Of a DNA stretch of 64,000 nt, positions 51,048 through 59,748 are shown piece after piece. A model generated the notes under the pieces. The model made no database searches, had not been told where the DNA came from, and was given only the letters and a program-made list of their open reading frames with translations. The position numbers and the translations under genes were made by a program. The stretch's first letter is position 1. The number at the start of each line of letters is the position of its first letter. This DNA comes from Gelidibacter maritimus. GTDB taxonomy: Bacteria > Bacteroidota > Bacteroidia > Flavobacteriales > Flavobacteriaceae. The stretch lies in contig NZ_JACGLT010000007.1 of assembly GCF_014062315.1 (NCBI RefSeq), positions 180,622 through 244,621 of the forward strand, written 5' to 3'.

Positions 51048-51878
51048 ATGATTAAGATGAGTTCATTGATGTATCGTTTGCCATTCGTTCTGATAATTTG
51101 TAGTATGCTCAGCTCATGTGCTGTCAATAAAAGCCCAAATGAAAACGGATCCGTTAAATATAAGTTGGTGTTTGAAGACCAATTTAACGGCACAGCATAC
51201 AACACAGAATTTTGGACGAGTTTTCCGCCAGAACAAGGAAGATCACCATGGAATCGTTACGTTGTTGATGATGCTGATTTGGCAGAAGTCAAAAAGGGTA
51301 ATCTGCATCTTCGCGCACGTTGGAACGAGGAGACTGACCTCCCCGAAACCGGAGCGATACAGACCAAGGATAAATTCAGTTTCAAATATGGAAAAATTGA
51401 AGTCAGAGCAAAATTCAATAGCGCTGGTCAAGGTGGATGGCCAGCGATATGGTTAATGCCTCAAACCGGTATATATTCGGGCTGGCCCAATGGCGGCGAA
51501 ATAGATATTATGGAACATCTTAACAACGATAGTTTTGTCCATCAGGTCATCCATCAATCAGATGGGAATGCCAAACATATTTCGACAGGCAAAACACCTG
51601 CCATATTAAAATCAGAGTATAACACTTATGGAATTGTGAAATCACCAAATCGTATAGAGTTTTATGTGAATAACGAATTGACCATGGTGCATGAGCCTAC
51701 AGGCGACTTTGAGAAGCGATGGCCATTCGAAACCGATTATTATATCATCTTAAATCATGCCTGTGCTGATAAAGGCCAATCTGGCGTTAATTTTTGGCCT
51801 GGACTGGTGGCTTCTACTGAGAATTTCCCTCTTGAAATGGCTATTGATTATGTAAAGGTCTGGGAGTTTAAAGATTAA
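51048..51878 (+). CDS. GH16 endo-glycosidase (lipoprotein)
   Basis: This is a 276-residue family 16 beta-jelly-roll enzyme that cuts inside chains. The signal ends in lipobox SSC (Cys24). The catalytic motif GEIDIMEH gives nucleophile Glu151, Asp153 and acid/base Glu156. FKYGKIEVRAKFNSAGQGGW and AIWLMPQ precede it, and a Trp-rich cleft region (NFWPGLVAS) lies near the end. Family members include laminarinases, agarases and O-glycan or keratan-type endo-beta-galactosidases. Surrounding beta-galactosidases, sulfatases and hexosaminidases favour the last, but laminarinase cannot be excluded. It is the last plus-strand gene before the convergent GH84 block. Confidence 0.9.
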   Translation: MIKMSSLMYRLPFVLIICSMLSSCAVNKSPNENGSVKYKLVFEDQFNGTAYNTEFWTSFPPEQGRSPWNRYVVDDADLAEVKKGNLHLRARWNEETDLPETGAIQTKDKFSFKYGKIEVRAKFNSAGQGGWPAIWLMPQTGIYSGWPNGGEIDIMEHLNNDSFVHQVIHQSDGNAKHISTGKTPAILKSEYNTYGIVKSPNRIEFYVNNELTMVHEPTGDFEKRWPFETDYYIILNHACADKGQSGVNFWPGLVASTENFPLEMAIDYVKVWEFKD

Positions 51879-52235
51879 AATGTCTTAGAAAAGGGTACTA
51901 CTAAGCATTCTCTGTTTTAAAGAATAAGTGCTATTAAGCTGTTTGTTCTTCAATCGATAACAGAAATATAATTGATTTGCTTTAAGTATGGTCTTTATCA
52001 AAGATGAATTTTACTTCAAAAGCGTCGTTGTCCCTATAAGATGCGATAAAGTTATTGTCGACTTTTAATGGTAGCAGTTTAGTAAAACTGTCTAATGCCA
52101 TGCCTATATGTATACTATAATTAAGTTCTAAATTTTTTGAATTCGCGCGTTATTAGATAAAAATATTAATAGCCGACTAAAAAATTACCCTACGTTATAC
52201 CGAAGTTTGGAATAGTGGATTGAGGGTGCTCATAT
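51879..52235. other. Gap between convergent GH16 and GH84
   Basis: There is no intact gene. A degraded minus-strand frame is listed separately at 51982-52149. The remainder is AT-rich without other structure until the terminator hairpin at 52236. Confidence 0.5.
51982..52149 (-). pseudogene. Possible C-terminal remnant of a lost protein
   Basis: A 55-codon open frame on the minus strand reads like a real protein C-terminus (FTKLLPLKVDNNFIASYRD, then AFEVKFIFDKDHT and a stop codon). Its only internal Met gives 39 residues. Upstream it is closed by a stop codon, with no signal or start. The alternating hydrophobic and charged residues look like two beta-strands of a C-terminal sheet. I do not recognise the family. 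It may be the decayed 3' end of a gene deleted from this spacer, or chance. Confidence 0.3.
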
Positions 52236-52284
52236 AAAAAAACAGAAGGCAAAGTATTAATATTTACTTTGCCTTCTGTTTTAT
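52236..52284. terminator. Bidirectional terminator between GH16 and GH84
   Basis: AACAGAAGGCAAAGTA (52241-52256) pairs perfectly over 16 bases with 52265-52280. It is flanked by A residues on the left and T residues on the right. It fits termination of the convergent GH84 transcript (which ends at 52310) and of the plus-strand GH16 transcript. Confidence 0.9.
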
Positions 52285-52309
52285 ATGAAATACAATGTGA
52301 TTTAAAAAT

Positions 52310-54502
52310 TTACTTCAATGCTACAGTAAAATGTTCGAGTTTAGTTTCTTCTATTCCCGCTGAGGTGTTAATGATTCGTATAAACTTAACCTCACTGTTG
52401 ACAGAAGCTTTTACTACGTCCTCTTTAACTTCTGTTTTCAGAGAAGTCCACTCTGTGCCATTACTGGAAACCTCAAGTGTTAAATGCTCGTAAACTTTAG
52501 CTGGTGCCAATTTGTAAGCAATTTTGTGTGCATGGGTGTCGTCAAGAAGCTCAAATCCAATATATTCATGTGGCGCAATACTAATTACTTCCAATGGCGG
52601 ATTCAATGCCAATGTTCTATCTCTTAAAGTGATCGGCTGATTTTTTAACTGCTCAATATTTGTAAATAATAGATGTGGATTATAATTGGCATCCACTTCC
52701 AGATGTTTATCAAAAGCTTGGTTATAGGCTTTTGTCAAATATAGAAACCCTTTATCAATTAGCGGTGAAACCACTAAAGTGCCAGTTTTAATTCCGGGTT
52801 GGTAGGGGTTCTGGTTTTCGGTACGGTCTATCGCATACATTTTCGCTTTTATAGCTTTGAGTGCTTGATAACTTCTTTCAAAAGCGTCCGTTTGTTTATC
52901 TTGTAATGCGGTGTACATATTCAACATGGCAAGACCTGATTGTCCAAGGAGTTGGAACTGTTTTACCCAAGGGCGGATCTCATCCAAAAGCACCGGGTTA
53001 TCTTTACTGTTCAATAAAATATAGGAGGCTTCAACCATCGCTTGGAATTCCTTTTGAACGGTTTCAAAATTTTCAATGTTTTGGTTGGCTTCAAGGTCTC
53101 TCAGAAATGCATCCGCTTTGGGTGCAAAGTTGACCGATTCATTACGTCTGTACTTATGGCCATTCGGGCCTAAATCGCTATTGTGACTTGCGAAAATTTC
53201 TAAGGCCTTATGGCTTTCGGGCATGACTACGTTTAAGGCTTTCAACCAGTTTTTTTCGGGTTGATATGCGGCCATGTTCCACGTATAATCGGCGACACCA
53301 TAAATAGCGATTTTGGATGCCTCCGCGTGCTCCATTGGGTTGGCTACAAAACCAGAAACATCATCGGCTATATCTTTACCATTGCCGTAGGTGGGGCCTA
53401 AAAGCAGATGGTTTCTCACATAATCAGACACAGGGAAATTCCACCATATAAAAGCTTCTCGTTGAATTTTGGCATTGATCCAGTCCATCGTTTCCTGATC
53501 AATATCCGACACCACAGTATTGCCCGTCCACATAATTCTGATGGAAGGATCAAGTTCCTTTCCTAAGGTTTCTAAATAGCCACCGTCTGGTTTGGACCAG
53601 CCTTTATTGTATTCGGTTGGGCACATGATCAATGGCTTAACATCCTTTTTGACAGTTATAAATCTATTGTGCAAGAAATTCAATAGCTCTGCTTGTTGTG
53701 TGGGATTGGTGCCTTCACCAGAAATGTCATCAAAAAAAATAGCGTAGGAGCGAACGCCTAAATCGTACATGAGTTCAAATTTATGGAGTAAGGCATTCCG
53801 GTCGTCATTGTTCCATTTAATATCTTTCCTTGGATGAATTGCCCAGACGAAATCGACATGGTTCAGTTCTGCTCGATCGATCAGCTTTTTTAACTGGTCG
53901 GCTTCTTCGGATGGATAAGGTTTTCTCCAATTTGGAGAGCTGTGGTAAGGATCGTCTTTTGGGCCATATATATATGTGTTCAGCTTATTTTCCCCATAAA
54001 AATCAATTTGACGCATCCTGTGCTCAAAACTCCAAGGTGTGCCATAAAACCCTTCTACGACACCGCGTGCAACAACATCGGGATAATCAATAATTTCACC
54101 TTGTGGAAATTTGTCCGATGATAATAATGCCAATAGGGTTCTCACGCCATAATAGGTGCCACGCGCATCTCTACCAATTACTGTAATCTTTTTGTTACTA
54201 CTATTAATAAAATAACCTTCTGCATGTTGAGGTACTTTTTTTAGAAATTTTCTATGAAACCGGTCATTAACATCGCCAACGGTTACCGTATAGCCCTTTC
54301 TGCCAATGATCTCTTCATCAAAAAAATTAGAAAGCAGGTTTTGTGTGGTTTTATCAACAGTTTTAATCTTTAACTTAAATTGTGTGGGCGTGTCTATATA
54401 ATTAGAAATCACGCTCTGTTGGGGAGTTGGGTTAATGGCGAGGTCTTGAGCAATGCCAAAACAGGTCGTTAAAAAGAATAATCCAGAAAGTAAAAGCTTC
54501 AT
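52310..54502 (-). CDS. GH84 beta-N-acetylglucosaminidase
   Basis: This is a family 84 exo-hexosaminidase related to bacterial O-GlcNAcases, using substrate-assisted catalysis. I chose the ATG at 54502, which starts a good signal peptide (MKLLLSGLFFL to GIAQ); the longer frame begins with GTG at 54538. Order: a GH20b-like N-terminal domain (INPTPQQ, then YYGVRTLLALL), a barrel starting RGVVEGFYGTPWSFEHR, the catalytic pair Asp258-Asp259 in FFDDISGEG, then a helical-bundle domain and a beta-rich tail (WTSLKTEVKED). The 730 residues match the Bacteroides O-GlcNAcase type. It lies on the minus strand with GH123-like and GH20 genes and could remove O-GlcNAc or terminal GlcNAc of glycoproteins. Confidence 0.94.
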   Translation of the reverse strand: MKLLLSGLFFLTTCFGIAQDLAINPTPQQSVISNYIDTPTQFKLKIKTVDKTTQNLLSNFFDEEIIGRKGYTVTVGDVNDRFHRKFLKKVPQHAEGYFINSSNKKITVIGRDARGTYYGVRTLLALLSSDKFPQGEIIDYPDVVARGVVEGFYGTPWSFEHRMRQIDFYGENKLNTYIYGPKDDPYHSSPNWRKPYPSEEADQLKKLIDRAELNHVDFVWAIHPRKDIKWNNDDRNALLHKFELMYDLGVRSYAIFFDDISGEGTNPTQQAELLNFLHNRFITVKKDVKPLIMCPTEYNKGWSKPDGGYLETLGKELDPSIRIMWTGNTVVSDIDQETMDWINAKIQREAFIWWNFPVSDYVRNHLLLGPTYGNGKDIADDVSGFVANPMEHAEASKIAIYGVADYTWNMAAYQPEKNWLKALNVVMPESHKALEIFASHNSDLGPNGHKYRRNESVNFAPKADAFLRDLEANQNIENFETVQKEFQAMVEASYILLNSKDNPVLLDEIRPWVKQFQLLGQSGLAMLNMYTALQDKQTDAFERSYQALKAIKAKMYAIDRTENQNPYQPGIKTGTLVVSPLIDKGFLYLTKAYNQAFDKHLEVDANYNPHLLFTNIEQLKNQPITLRDRTLALNPPLEVISIAPHEYIGFELLDDTHAHKIAYKLAPAKVYEHLTLEVSSNGTEWTSLKTEVKEDVVKASVNSEVKFIRIINTSAGIEETKLEHFTVALK

Positions 54503-54588
54503 AATTTTAGTACTTGAAAGTTTTTGTGTTTTATTCACGTCAACATGGGTGTTTGTAGGGTTCTTTAATCTTTATCGGAACCTTGGGT

Positions 54589-56364
54589 TTATTTAAGTTT
54601 TTCTGCCAAAATATTCAATGTATTTTTTGCGTCATTGAGCATGGCTTCTAAGTTTTTCGGTTTTGAAGTGATGTTAAATTGGGCAACAACTTGGTCTAAA
54701 TGATCAAGTTCATCCAACATTTTCCTATTGGTTAAATCCTCTCTCAGAATTCTGATTTTCTCAGCATCCTGAATGCCTTCACGTAATTTTTCAAATCGTA
54801 TGGAACTTCTGTTTTCCGGATATACAATATACGTGTCTCCAGCGGGCCAGGTTATAAATCGTGAATCCTGCAAGGGGTGTTCCACCCAACTATTGTAGGA
54901 CCAACGTAAAAAGCCATCAAAATCGGCCGCCATGGCGTACCAGCCTATAAGTGCTCCTTCTGCAGGAGGCGAAAATGTATAAGTGTTTGGGAATTCATGT
55001 GGACAGGCCAGATAAAAAGTGCTGATATAGCCGTTTTCTCGTCTTAGTTTTAAATCCTCCTCATCAACAGGATCACCGAACGCCACAGACATATCCTTGA
55101 GGTCATCTGGATAGAGTTTGTAGCTTTTATGGTTGTCAGCAAATGAAATTCCCAGTTCTGGTGCATGCTCGTTGAGTAGTTTGAGCATGGCGGTCATTTC
55201 TTCCGGTCCGCGTTCGTCCATGGCTATTAGGGTGATGTTGTTCCAGCCTTTTTTTTCCAAGTGCACTTTAAACTGATCTAAAAACGGTATCCATAAGTCC
55301 TCATACGCCTTGGTGCCAGGCGCAGCAGTAACTTTTACTTCTTTATTCTCTGCTTCATCAAAATAATAAAACTCATTGCCCCAAGGTACCATGGAGTAAC
55401 AGCTAATTTGATTTTTTATCCCTAAATCCATCATCCTTTGTACCCACTGATCAAAAATGGAATAATCGTAAGTCCAAGTACCGTCGGTCTTTTTACGCCA
55501 TTCAATCATTGATTCAAATTGATCAAAGGTTTGTCCACCCCAAGGTCTTTTGTTTAGTGATACTGTTATCACTTTTTGTCCAGCATCGGCAAGGCGTTTC
55601 ATAATAGGTTTTAACAAATCCCAATGTGCTTCTGACCAAAGTTCAACATTGTGATAACGGGCAACGGCAAACGGATTTTGCCACAGATCAAGATGGAATT
55701 TCCAGTCGGTAGCCGCTGGTAGTGTCTGATCAATTACCTTTAGTGTGAAAGAAAATTGTTGGGTGTCTTGACCTTGTACATGAACGTCAAATGTGCTGGT
55801 ATAGGTGCCAGGTTGAGCATCTGATGGTACATTCATGGTAAGCCAAATAGGTCGGGTTGTTTCGGACTTAAGAGCGTAAGAAGAAATAGGGTCTAAGGCG
55901 TCCGCCGCCAAGGAAGCATCAAAATCCTCAGGTTTTCTGTGTCCACAGCCTTCGCCAAACTCGTCAGTAATAACATACTTTACAAAATTGATTTTGGCAA
56001 TAGATGAAGGTAAGCTCTTGCCATCCTCTGATTTAAAATCGGACATCTCAGTAGTCACCTTTGTAAGAGAGTCCTTGCTCCATAGTACGATCTGTGCAGA
56101 GATTCGCTCCCCTTTCCAAGCGGTTCCTGACCAGGTGGTTTTCTTTTCTAATTTCGGGATGTCACTTTTTACAAAACGCATATCCGTTGAGGTTACCGAA
56201 GCCTGTAATCCGTTGGAGACAGCTTCCCAATCCTGATCGGTGTTCGGCGAAGGGTCCTGAGGCTCTTCGTAGGTTTGCGCCACGGTAAAATCTTTGTTGA
56301 CATTCTGACAACTGTAAGTCAATAGAATTAAAAAAACGAATAGGGATTTAAAGATTAGTTTCAT
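54589..56364 (-). CDS. GH123-like (DUF4091) beta-N-acetylgalactosaminidase candidate (lipoprotein)
   Basis: This is a 591-residue lipoprotein (lipobox YSC) resembling family 123 enzymes, which remove beta-GalNAc, for example from glycosphingolipids. The TTG at 56376 is in frame, but the ATG at 56364 gives a better signal. An N-terminal beta-sandwich (WKGERISAQIVLW) precedes a barrel with DWKFHLDLWQNPFAVARYH, IKNQISCYSMVPWGNEFYYF, and the catalytic Asp383-Glu384 pair in AMDERGPEEM. DUF4091 follows (GWYAMAADFDGFLRWSYN). In GH123 these adjacent acids act as intermediate stabiliser and acid/base. It lies 86 bases upstream of GH84 in transcription order, suggesting a joint role on GalNAc/GlcNAc ends. 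Confidence 0.87.
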   Translation of the reverse strand: MKLIFKSLFVFLILLTYSCQNVNKDFTVAQTYEEPQDPSPNTDQDWEAVSNGLQASVTSTDMRFVKSDIPKLEKKTTWSGTAWKGERISAQIVLWSKDSLTKVTTEMSDFKSEDGKSLPSSIAKINFVKYVITDEFGEGCGHRKPEDFDASLAADALDPISSYALKSETTRPIWLTMNVPSDAQPGTYTSTFDVHVQGQDTQQFSFTLKVIDQTLPAATDWKFHLDLWQNPFAVARYHNVELWSEAHWDLLKPIMKRLADAGQKVITVSLNKRPWGGQTFDQFESMIEWRKKTDGTWTYDYSIFDQWVQRMMDLGIKNQISCYSMVPWGNEFYYFDEAENKEVKVTAAPGTKAYEDLWIPFLDQFKVHLEKKGWNNITLIAMDERGPEEMTAMLKLLNEHAPELGISFADNHKSYKLYPDDLKDMSVAFGDPVDEEDLKLRRENGYISTFYLACPHEFPNTYTFSPPAEGALIGWYAMAADFDGFLRWSYNSWVEHPLQDSRFITWPAGDTYIVYPENRSSIRFEKLREGIQDAEKIRILREDLTNRKMLDELDHLDQVVAQFNITSKPKNLEAMLNDAKNTLNILAEKLK

Positions 56365-56376
56365 TTTTATTTTCAA

Positions 56377-56715
56377 ATTTATATTGGGATTTATTATTTA
56401 ACATGGTAGTGATTTTTATCATGATCCGATAGCTGTCGGAAACTAAGATTGCGCAACGTGACCAACGGTTTTAAAATAATTATTTGATATGGCTTTGCGG
56501 TCTTTACCATTTTACTTTGTGTCTTTGCAGTTATAAAACTTTTGATTTTCCCACCGAAGGCTTTGATGCTTCGTGGATCTTTTCTTGTAGGAGTCACTAA
56601 TGCTATCCATTTTAAAGTGCTATTTTTCGCGATTAACTTACTGCTTTGAAATGACTTAAAACCAGAAAATCTCCTGACCGTTCGCAGCTATAACGCAAGC
56701 GGGAAGCCTTCAGTT
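56377..56715. other. Repeat-like gap between GH20-3 and GH123-like genes
   Basis: No supported gene is seen. A 67-codon minus-strand frame (56394-56597) is made of repeat-like DNA: two diverged copies of CTTTGnGGTCTTT near 56492 and 56516, and CGAAGGCTTTGATGCTTCG (56554-56572). A small palindrome, CCGATAGCTGTCGG, lies at 56427-56440. These look like Bacteroidota intergenic repeats, not a promoter. Confidence 0.5.
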
Positions 56716-58356
56716 TTATTCCGCCTCAATGTCATCATAATCCTTAAAGTAATTGATGCCTAAATCATCCCAATGGTTTTGCATTTTTTTAAGGGCAACT
56801 TTAAAGCTGTCGTAATCTTTATTGTCCAGTTCTGTCCAGCCCACTTCAGCATAAGCCGCGATTCTTGGGAAAGTTTGGCGCTCTACATCGGCATTGGTCG
56901 GTGTCCATTCACTCCACATTTGACAGCCTGTACCGTAGATATTTTTGTGGTACTGTGCATCCAAACCTTCAGGAATAGGGTCAAAACTATAGGCCTTTTC
57001 TAAAGATATGGACTCATAGCTATAATCTAAATAGGTTCTGTTGTGCAGTGAATTTACAATGGCATAGCCGTTTTTCGCAGCTTCCGTCAACAAATCCAAA
57101 TCGCCTTTCCAAAAATGAACAATGGCGTTTTTTGCCAGTTCTGTTTCTGCTTCCTTATCATCTTTCTTTTCCGCAAAATCGGCATGGATGTTTTTACCTA
57201 GGATTTCGTTCCAGCCCATCATGCGTCGGCCGTTTTCTTCAATATATTTAGAAATTTTATTGGTGAAATTGACTTGAAGGTCAGCAGGCGATTTAATGTC
57301 GTGTTCTCTCATGTATTTTTGAACCGAGGCCGATTTCTCCCAAACTTCATAACCCACTTCATCACCACCAATATGGATGACTTCGGATGGGAAAAGCACA
57401 AACAATTCGTCTAAAACGTCTTTGATAAAAGTGACAACTTCTGGTTTTGTGACATCATAATTGTCGTACAAACGTCCAAATTTCACTGGGACCTCAATAG
57501 CTTCGCCAGCAGTTCCCAACCAAGTGTATGCTGCTATGGCCGCACTAGAGTGGCCTGGCATTTCAAATTCCGGAACGATGGTAATGTTTCGGTCTGCTGC
57601 GTAGGCTACGATATCTTTAATTTGTTCCTGCGTATAAAATCCGCCGTGTGGCTCTCCCGAAGTTTTTCCACTATTCCAAGTTTCAATTTCACTATCGGCA
57701 CGAAAGGCACCAACTTCTGTCAAGAGTGGGTATTTCTTAATCTCAATCCGCCATCCTGCATCGTCAATTAAATGCCAATGGAAGGTGTTCATTTTTAACA
57801 AGGCCATTTGGTCAAGCATTTGTTTTACAAACTCCTCGCCGTGAAAATAGCGGGACTCATCAAGCATATAGGCACGCCATTTAAATCGCGGACTATCTTT
57901 AATGCTAACTGATGGCACCAAATAAGTCTTGTCCTGCGAATCTTCTGAAGTCTCAATGGAGATCAATTGCTTCAAGGTTTGGACGCCATAAAAATATCCT
58001 GCGTCATCGTTGGCCAAGATGCTTATTTTTTTTGGTGATACAATTAACTGGTATGTTTCTGGCGCTAAATCCTCTTTTTGTTCAAAACTGATAGAGGCGC
58101 CGTAACTTTCAACTACTGAACTTTTAAATCCTGAAGTTTCTGAGAAATACGACTGGAGGTCATCTACAGCGGTTTTTTGTGCTTCAAGATTAGAGAAAAT
58201 CTGCTGTCCATCCTGAATCGCAAAAGACCCTTCATTTAATTCTACAGACGATGGTTGTGGAAGAATTGCGATTTCAGATGCTGTAAAAGATCTGGTTTTT
58301 TCTGTGCAGTTGCTCAATGAAATAAATGCGATTAAAGAAAATAAAATAATTCTCAT
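56716..58356 (-). CDS. GH20 beta-N-acetylhexosaminidase (lipoprotein)
   Basis: This is a compact classical family 20 enzyme of 546 residues with a lipoprotein signal ending SNC (Cys17). The GH20b domain has AILPQPSSVELNEGSF and GYFYGVQTLKQL. The barrel has FHWHLIDDAGWRIEIKKYP, the catalytic Asp332-Glu333 in HIGGDEVGYEVW, MGWNEILG and a C-terminal MWSEWTPTNADVE. It lacks the extra C-terminal domains of the copy at 25873, so it probably handles a different substrate context. It is separated from the GH123-like gene by 351 bases of repeat-like DNA. It is on the minus strand and transcribed before GH123 and GH84. Confidence 0.95.
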   Translation of the reverse strand: MRIILFSLIAFISLSNCTEKTRSFTASEIAILPQPSSVELNEGSFAIQDGQQIFSNLEAQKTAVDDLQSYFSETSGFKSSVVESYGASISFEQKEDLAPETYQLIVSPKKISILANDDAGYFYGVQTLKQLISIETSEDSQDKTYLVPSVSIKDSPRFKWRAYMLDESRYFHGEEFVKQMLDQMALLKMNTFHWHLIDDAGWRIEIKKYPLLTEVGAFRADSEIETWNSGKTSGEPHGGFYTQEQIKDIVAYAADRNITIVPEFEMPGHSSAAIAAYTWLGTAGEAIEVPVKFGRLYDNYDVTKPEVVTFIKDVLDELFVLFPSEVIHIGGDEVGYEVWEKSASVQKYMREHDIKSPADLQVNFTNKISKYIEENGRRMMGWNEILGKNIHADFAEKKDDKEAETELAKNAIVHFWKGDLDLLTEAAKNGYAIVNSLHNRTYLDYSYESISLEKAYSFDPIPEGLDAQYHKNIYGTGCQMWSEWTPTNADVERQTFPRIAAYAEVGWTELDNKDYDSFKVALKKMQNHWDDLGINYFKDYDDIEAE

Positions 58357-58522
58357 GGGTGGTTCAGCTATTAGATGGTAAATTTTGTTTATAAATCAAT
58401 CTCAAAATATATAAATTTATTGGGAGGTATAGAAAACATTTCGACGGATGGCAGCTTCATTGAGCTGGACGTATCTTTATTTCGCAAACGATGTTAAAAA
58501 GGGTTCCAATTTTATGATGTAA

Positions 58523-59479
58523 TTAGTTTTGTGGGATAAACCCCATTTTATAATCGGTGGTTGCGAATGTCATTAAAGCTTTGTAAATATAGTCGCTGAC
58601 TTGCTTTTGCCCTGGAACGTTGATCAAATCGGCCGTATCTTCCGGGCGATGGTATTGCGGATGTGCACCTGTGTGGGCACCTAGAACAGATATATCTTTC
58701 TTAAAAAACGATACGTGGTCGGAGCCGCCCACCGATCCAGCATGGACAATCGGGGTCAGGTTTAGAGATTCACCTAAATTCTGCATATACTCGACACCTC
58801 CCGGGAAGGTCCCTGCGCCATTCATATACACATGTTTTTCAGAATTCATCCTGCCTACCATATCCATATTGATCATGAGTTTAATTTGTGATAGTGGAAC
58901 TAACGGGTTGTCAACAAAGTATTGACTTCCCAATAACCCCTGTTCTTCAGCTCCAAACGCGATAAAAATGACACTGCGTTTTAACTCGGTTTTGTTGGCG
59001 GCCACTTTCTCGGCAATTTCCATCAGTGTGGCTGTACCACTGGCGTTGTCATCGGCACCGTAATGAATCGTATTTCTTTGGTCTGATTTTGAAGATGGCC
59101 CACCCATTCCTAAATGATCATAATGGGCTCCTAAAATAATATATTCGTTTTTTAGAATAGGATCATTACCTTCAAGATACCCTATAACATTACAAGTTTT
59201 TACGAGGGGCTTTTCAGGTTCGCCTTTATCAACACGTAAACGGGCTTTGAATTTTTGTTTGTAATTTTTATCCAAAGGACGAAGACCTTGTTTTTTAAAA
59301 TCTTTAATGATGTATCTTACAACATCACGGCTGGCCTTGGTACCAGGAAAGCGACCAGCATTTTTTTCGGAAGCTAAAAATAGGATATGCTCTTTGATTT
59401 CATGTTCAGTAATCTCAACTTGTGAAAATGAAGCATGATAGCTTAAGATCAAAAATGAGAACAGAAGAAGTTTTTTCAT
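58523..59479 (-). CDS. M28-family zinc metallopeptidase
   Basis: This is a secreted aminopeptidase-type enzyme of peptidase family M28 with two zinc ions. The signal peptide ends SFSQ. Metal and catalytic motifs: IILGAHYDHLG (His, Asp), YGADDNASGTATLME (Asp), FIAFGAEEQGLLGS (catalytic Glu and Glu ligand), INMDMVGRMN (Asp) and a late His in GAHPQYHRPEDTAD. The 318 residues are a complete single domain. It could hydrolyse peptides released with glycoprotein substrates, which fits the locus, but M28 enzymes are widespread and this gene may be unconnected. It is 167 bases upstream of GH20 in transcription order. Confidence 0.93.
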   Translation of the reverse strand: MKKLLLFSFLILSYHASFSQVEITEHEIKEHILFLASEKNAGRFPGTKASRDVVRYIIKDFKKQGLRPLDKNYKQKFKARLRVDKGEPEKPLVKTCNVIGYLEGNDPILKNEYIILGAHYDHLGMGGPSSKSDQRNTIHYGADDNASGTATLMEIAEKVAANKTELKRSVIFIAFGAEEQGLLGSQYFVDNPLVPLSQIKLMINMDMVGRMNSEKHVYMNGAGTFPGGVEYMQNLGESLNLTPIVHAGSVGGSDHVSFFKKDISVLGAHTGAHPQYHRPEDTADLINVPGQKQVSDYIYKALMTFATTDYKMGFIPQN

Positions 59480-59748
59480 AACAATGGTTAGTATCTAATA
59501 AATAATTTAAGCCCTGTTAGATAAGCGAGTTGTATAGGCTAATAGTTACGCTAATAAAGTGAACAAAGCAAATCCATAAATTAATATGTAATACATAATA
59601 CAATTAATTCTATTTTATTATATTTAGCCATATTTTTTGGCAATATTGTTTAGATGCCATTTTAATGGGTAATATGACAAGCAAATTTGAGAGAAATTTA
59701 ATTGGTATCCGAACAAAGCAGTAACATTTATACGTAAATTTTCCCAAT

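Noticed and set aside
56394..56597. 67-codon minus-strand frame between GH20 and GH123-like genes
   Set aside because: The DNA is made of diverged repeat units, has no signal or family likeness, and is best read as intergenic repeat.
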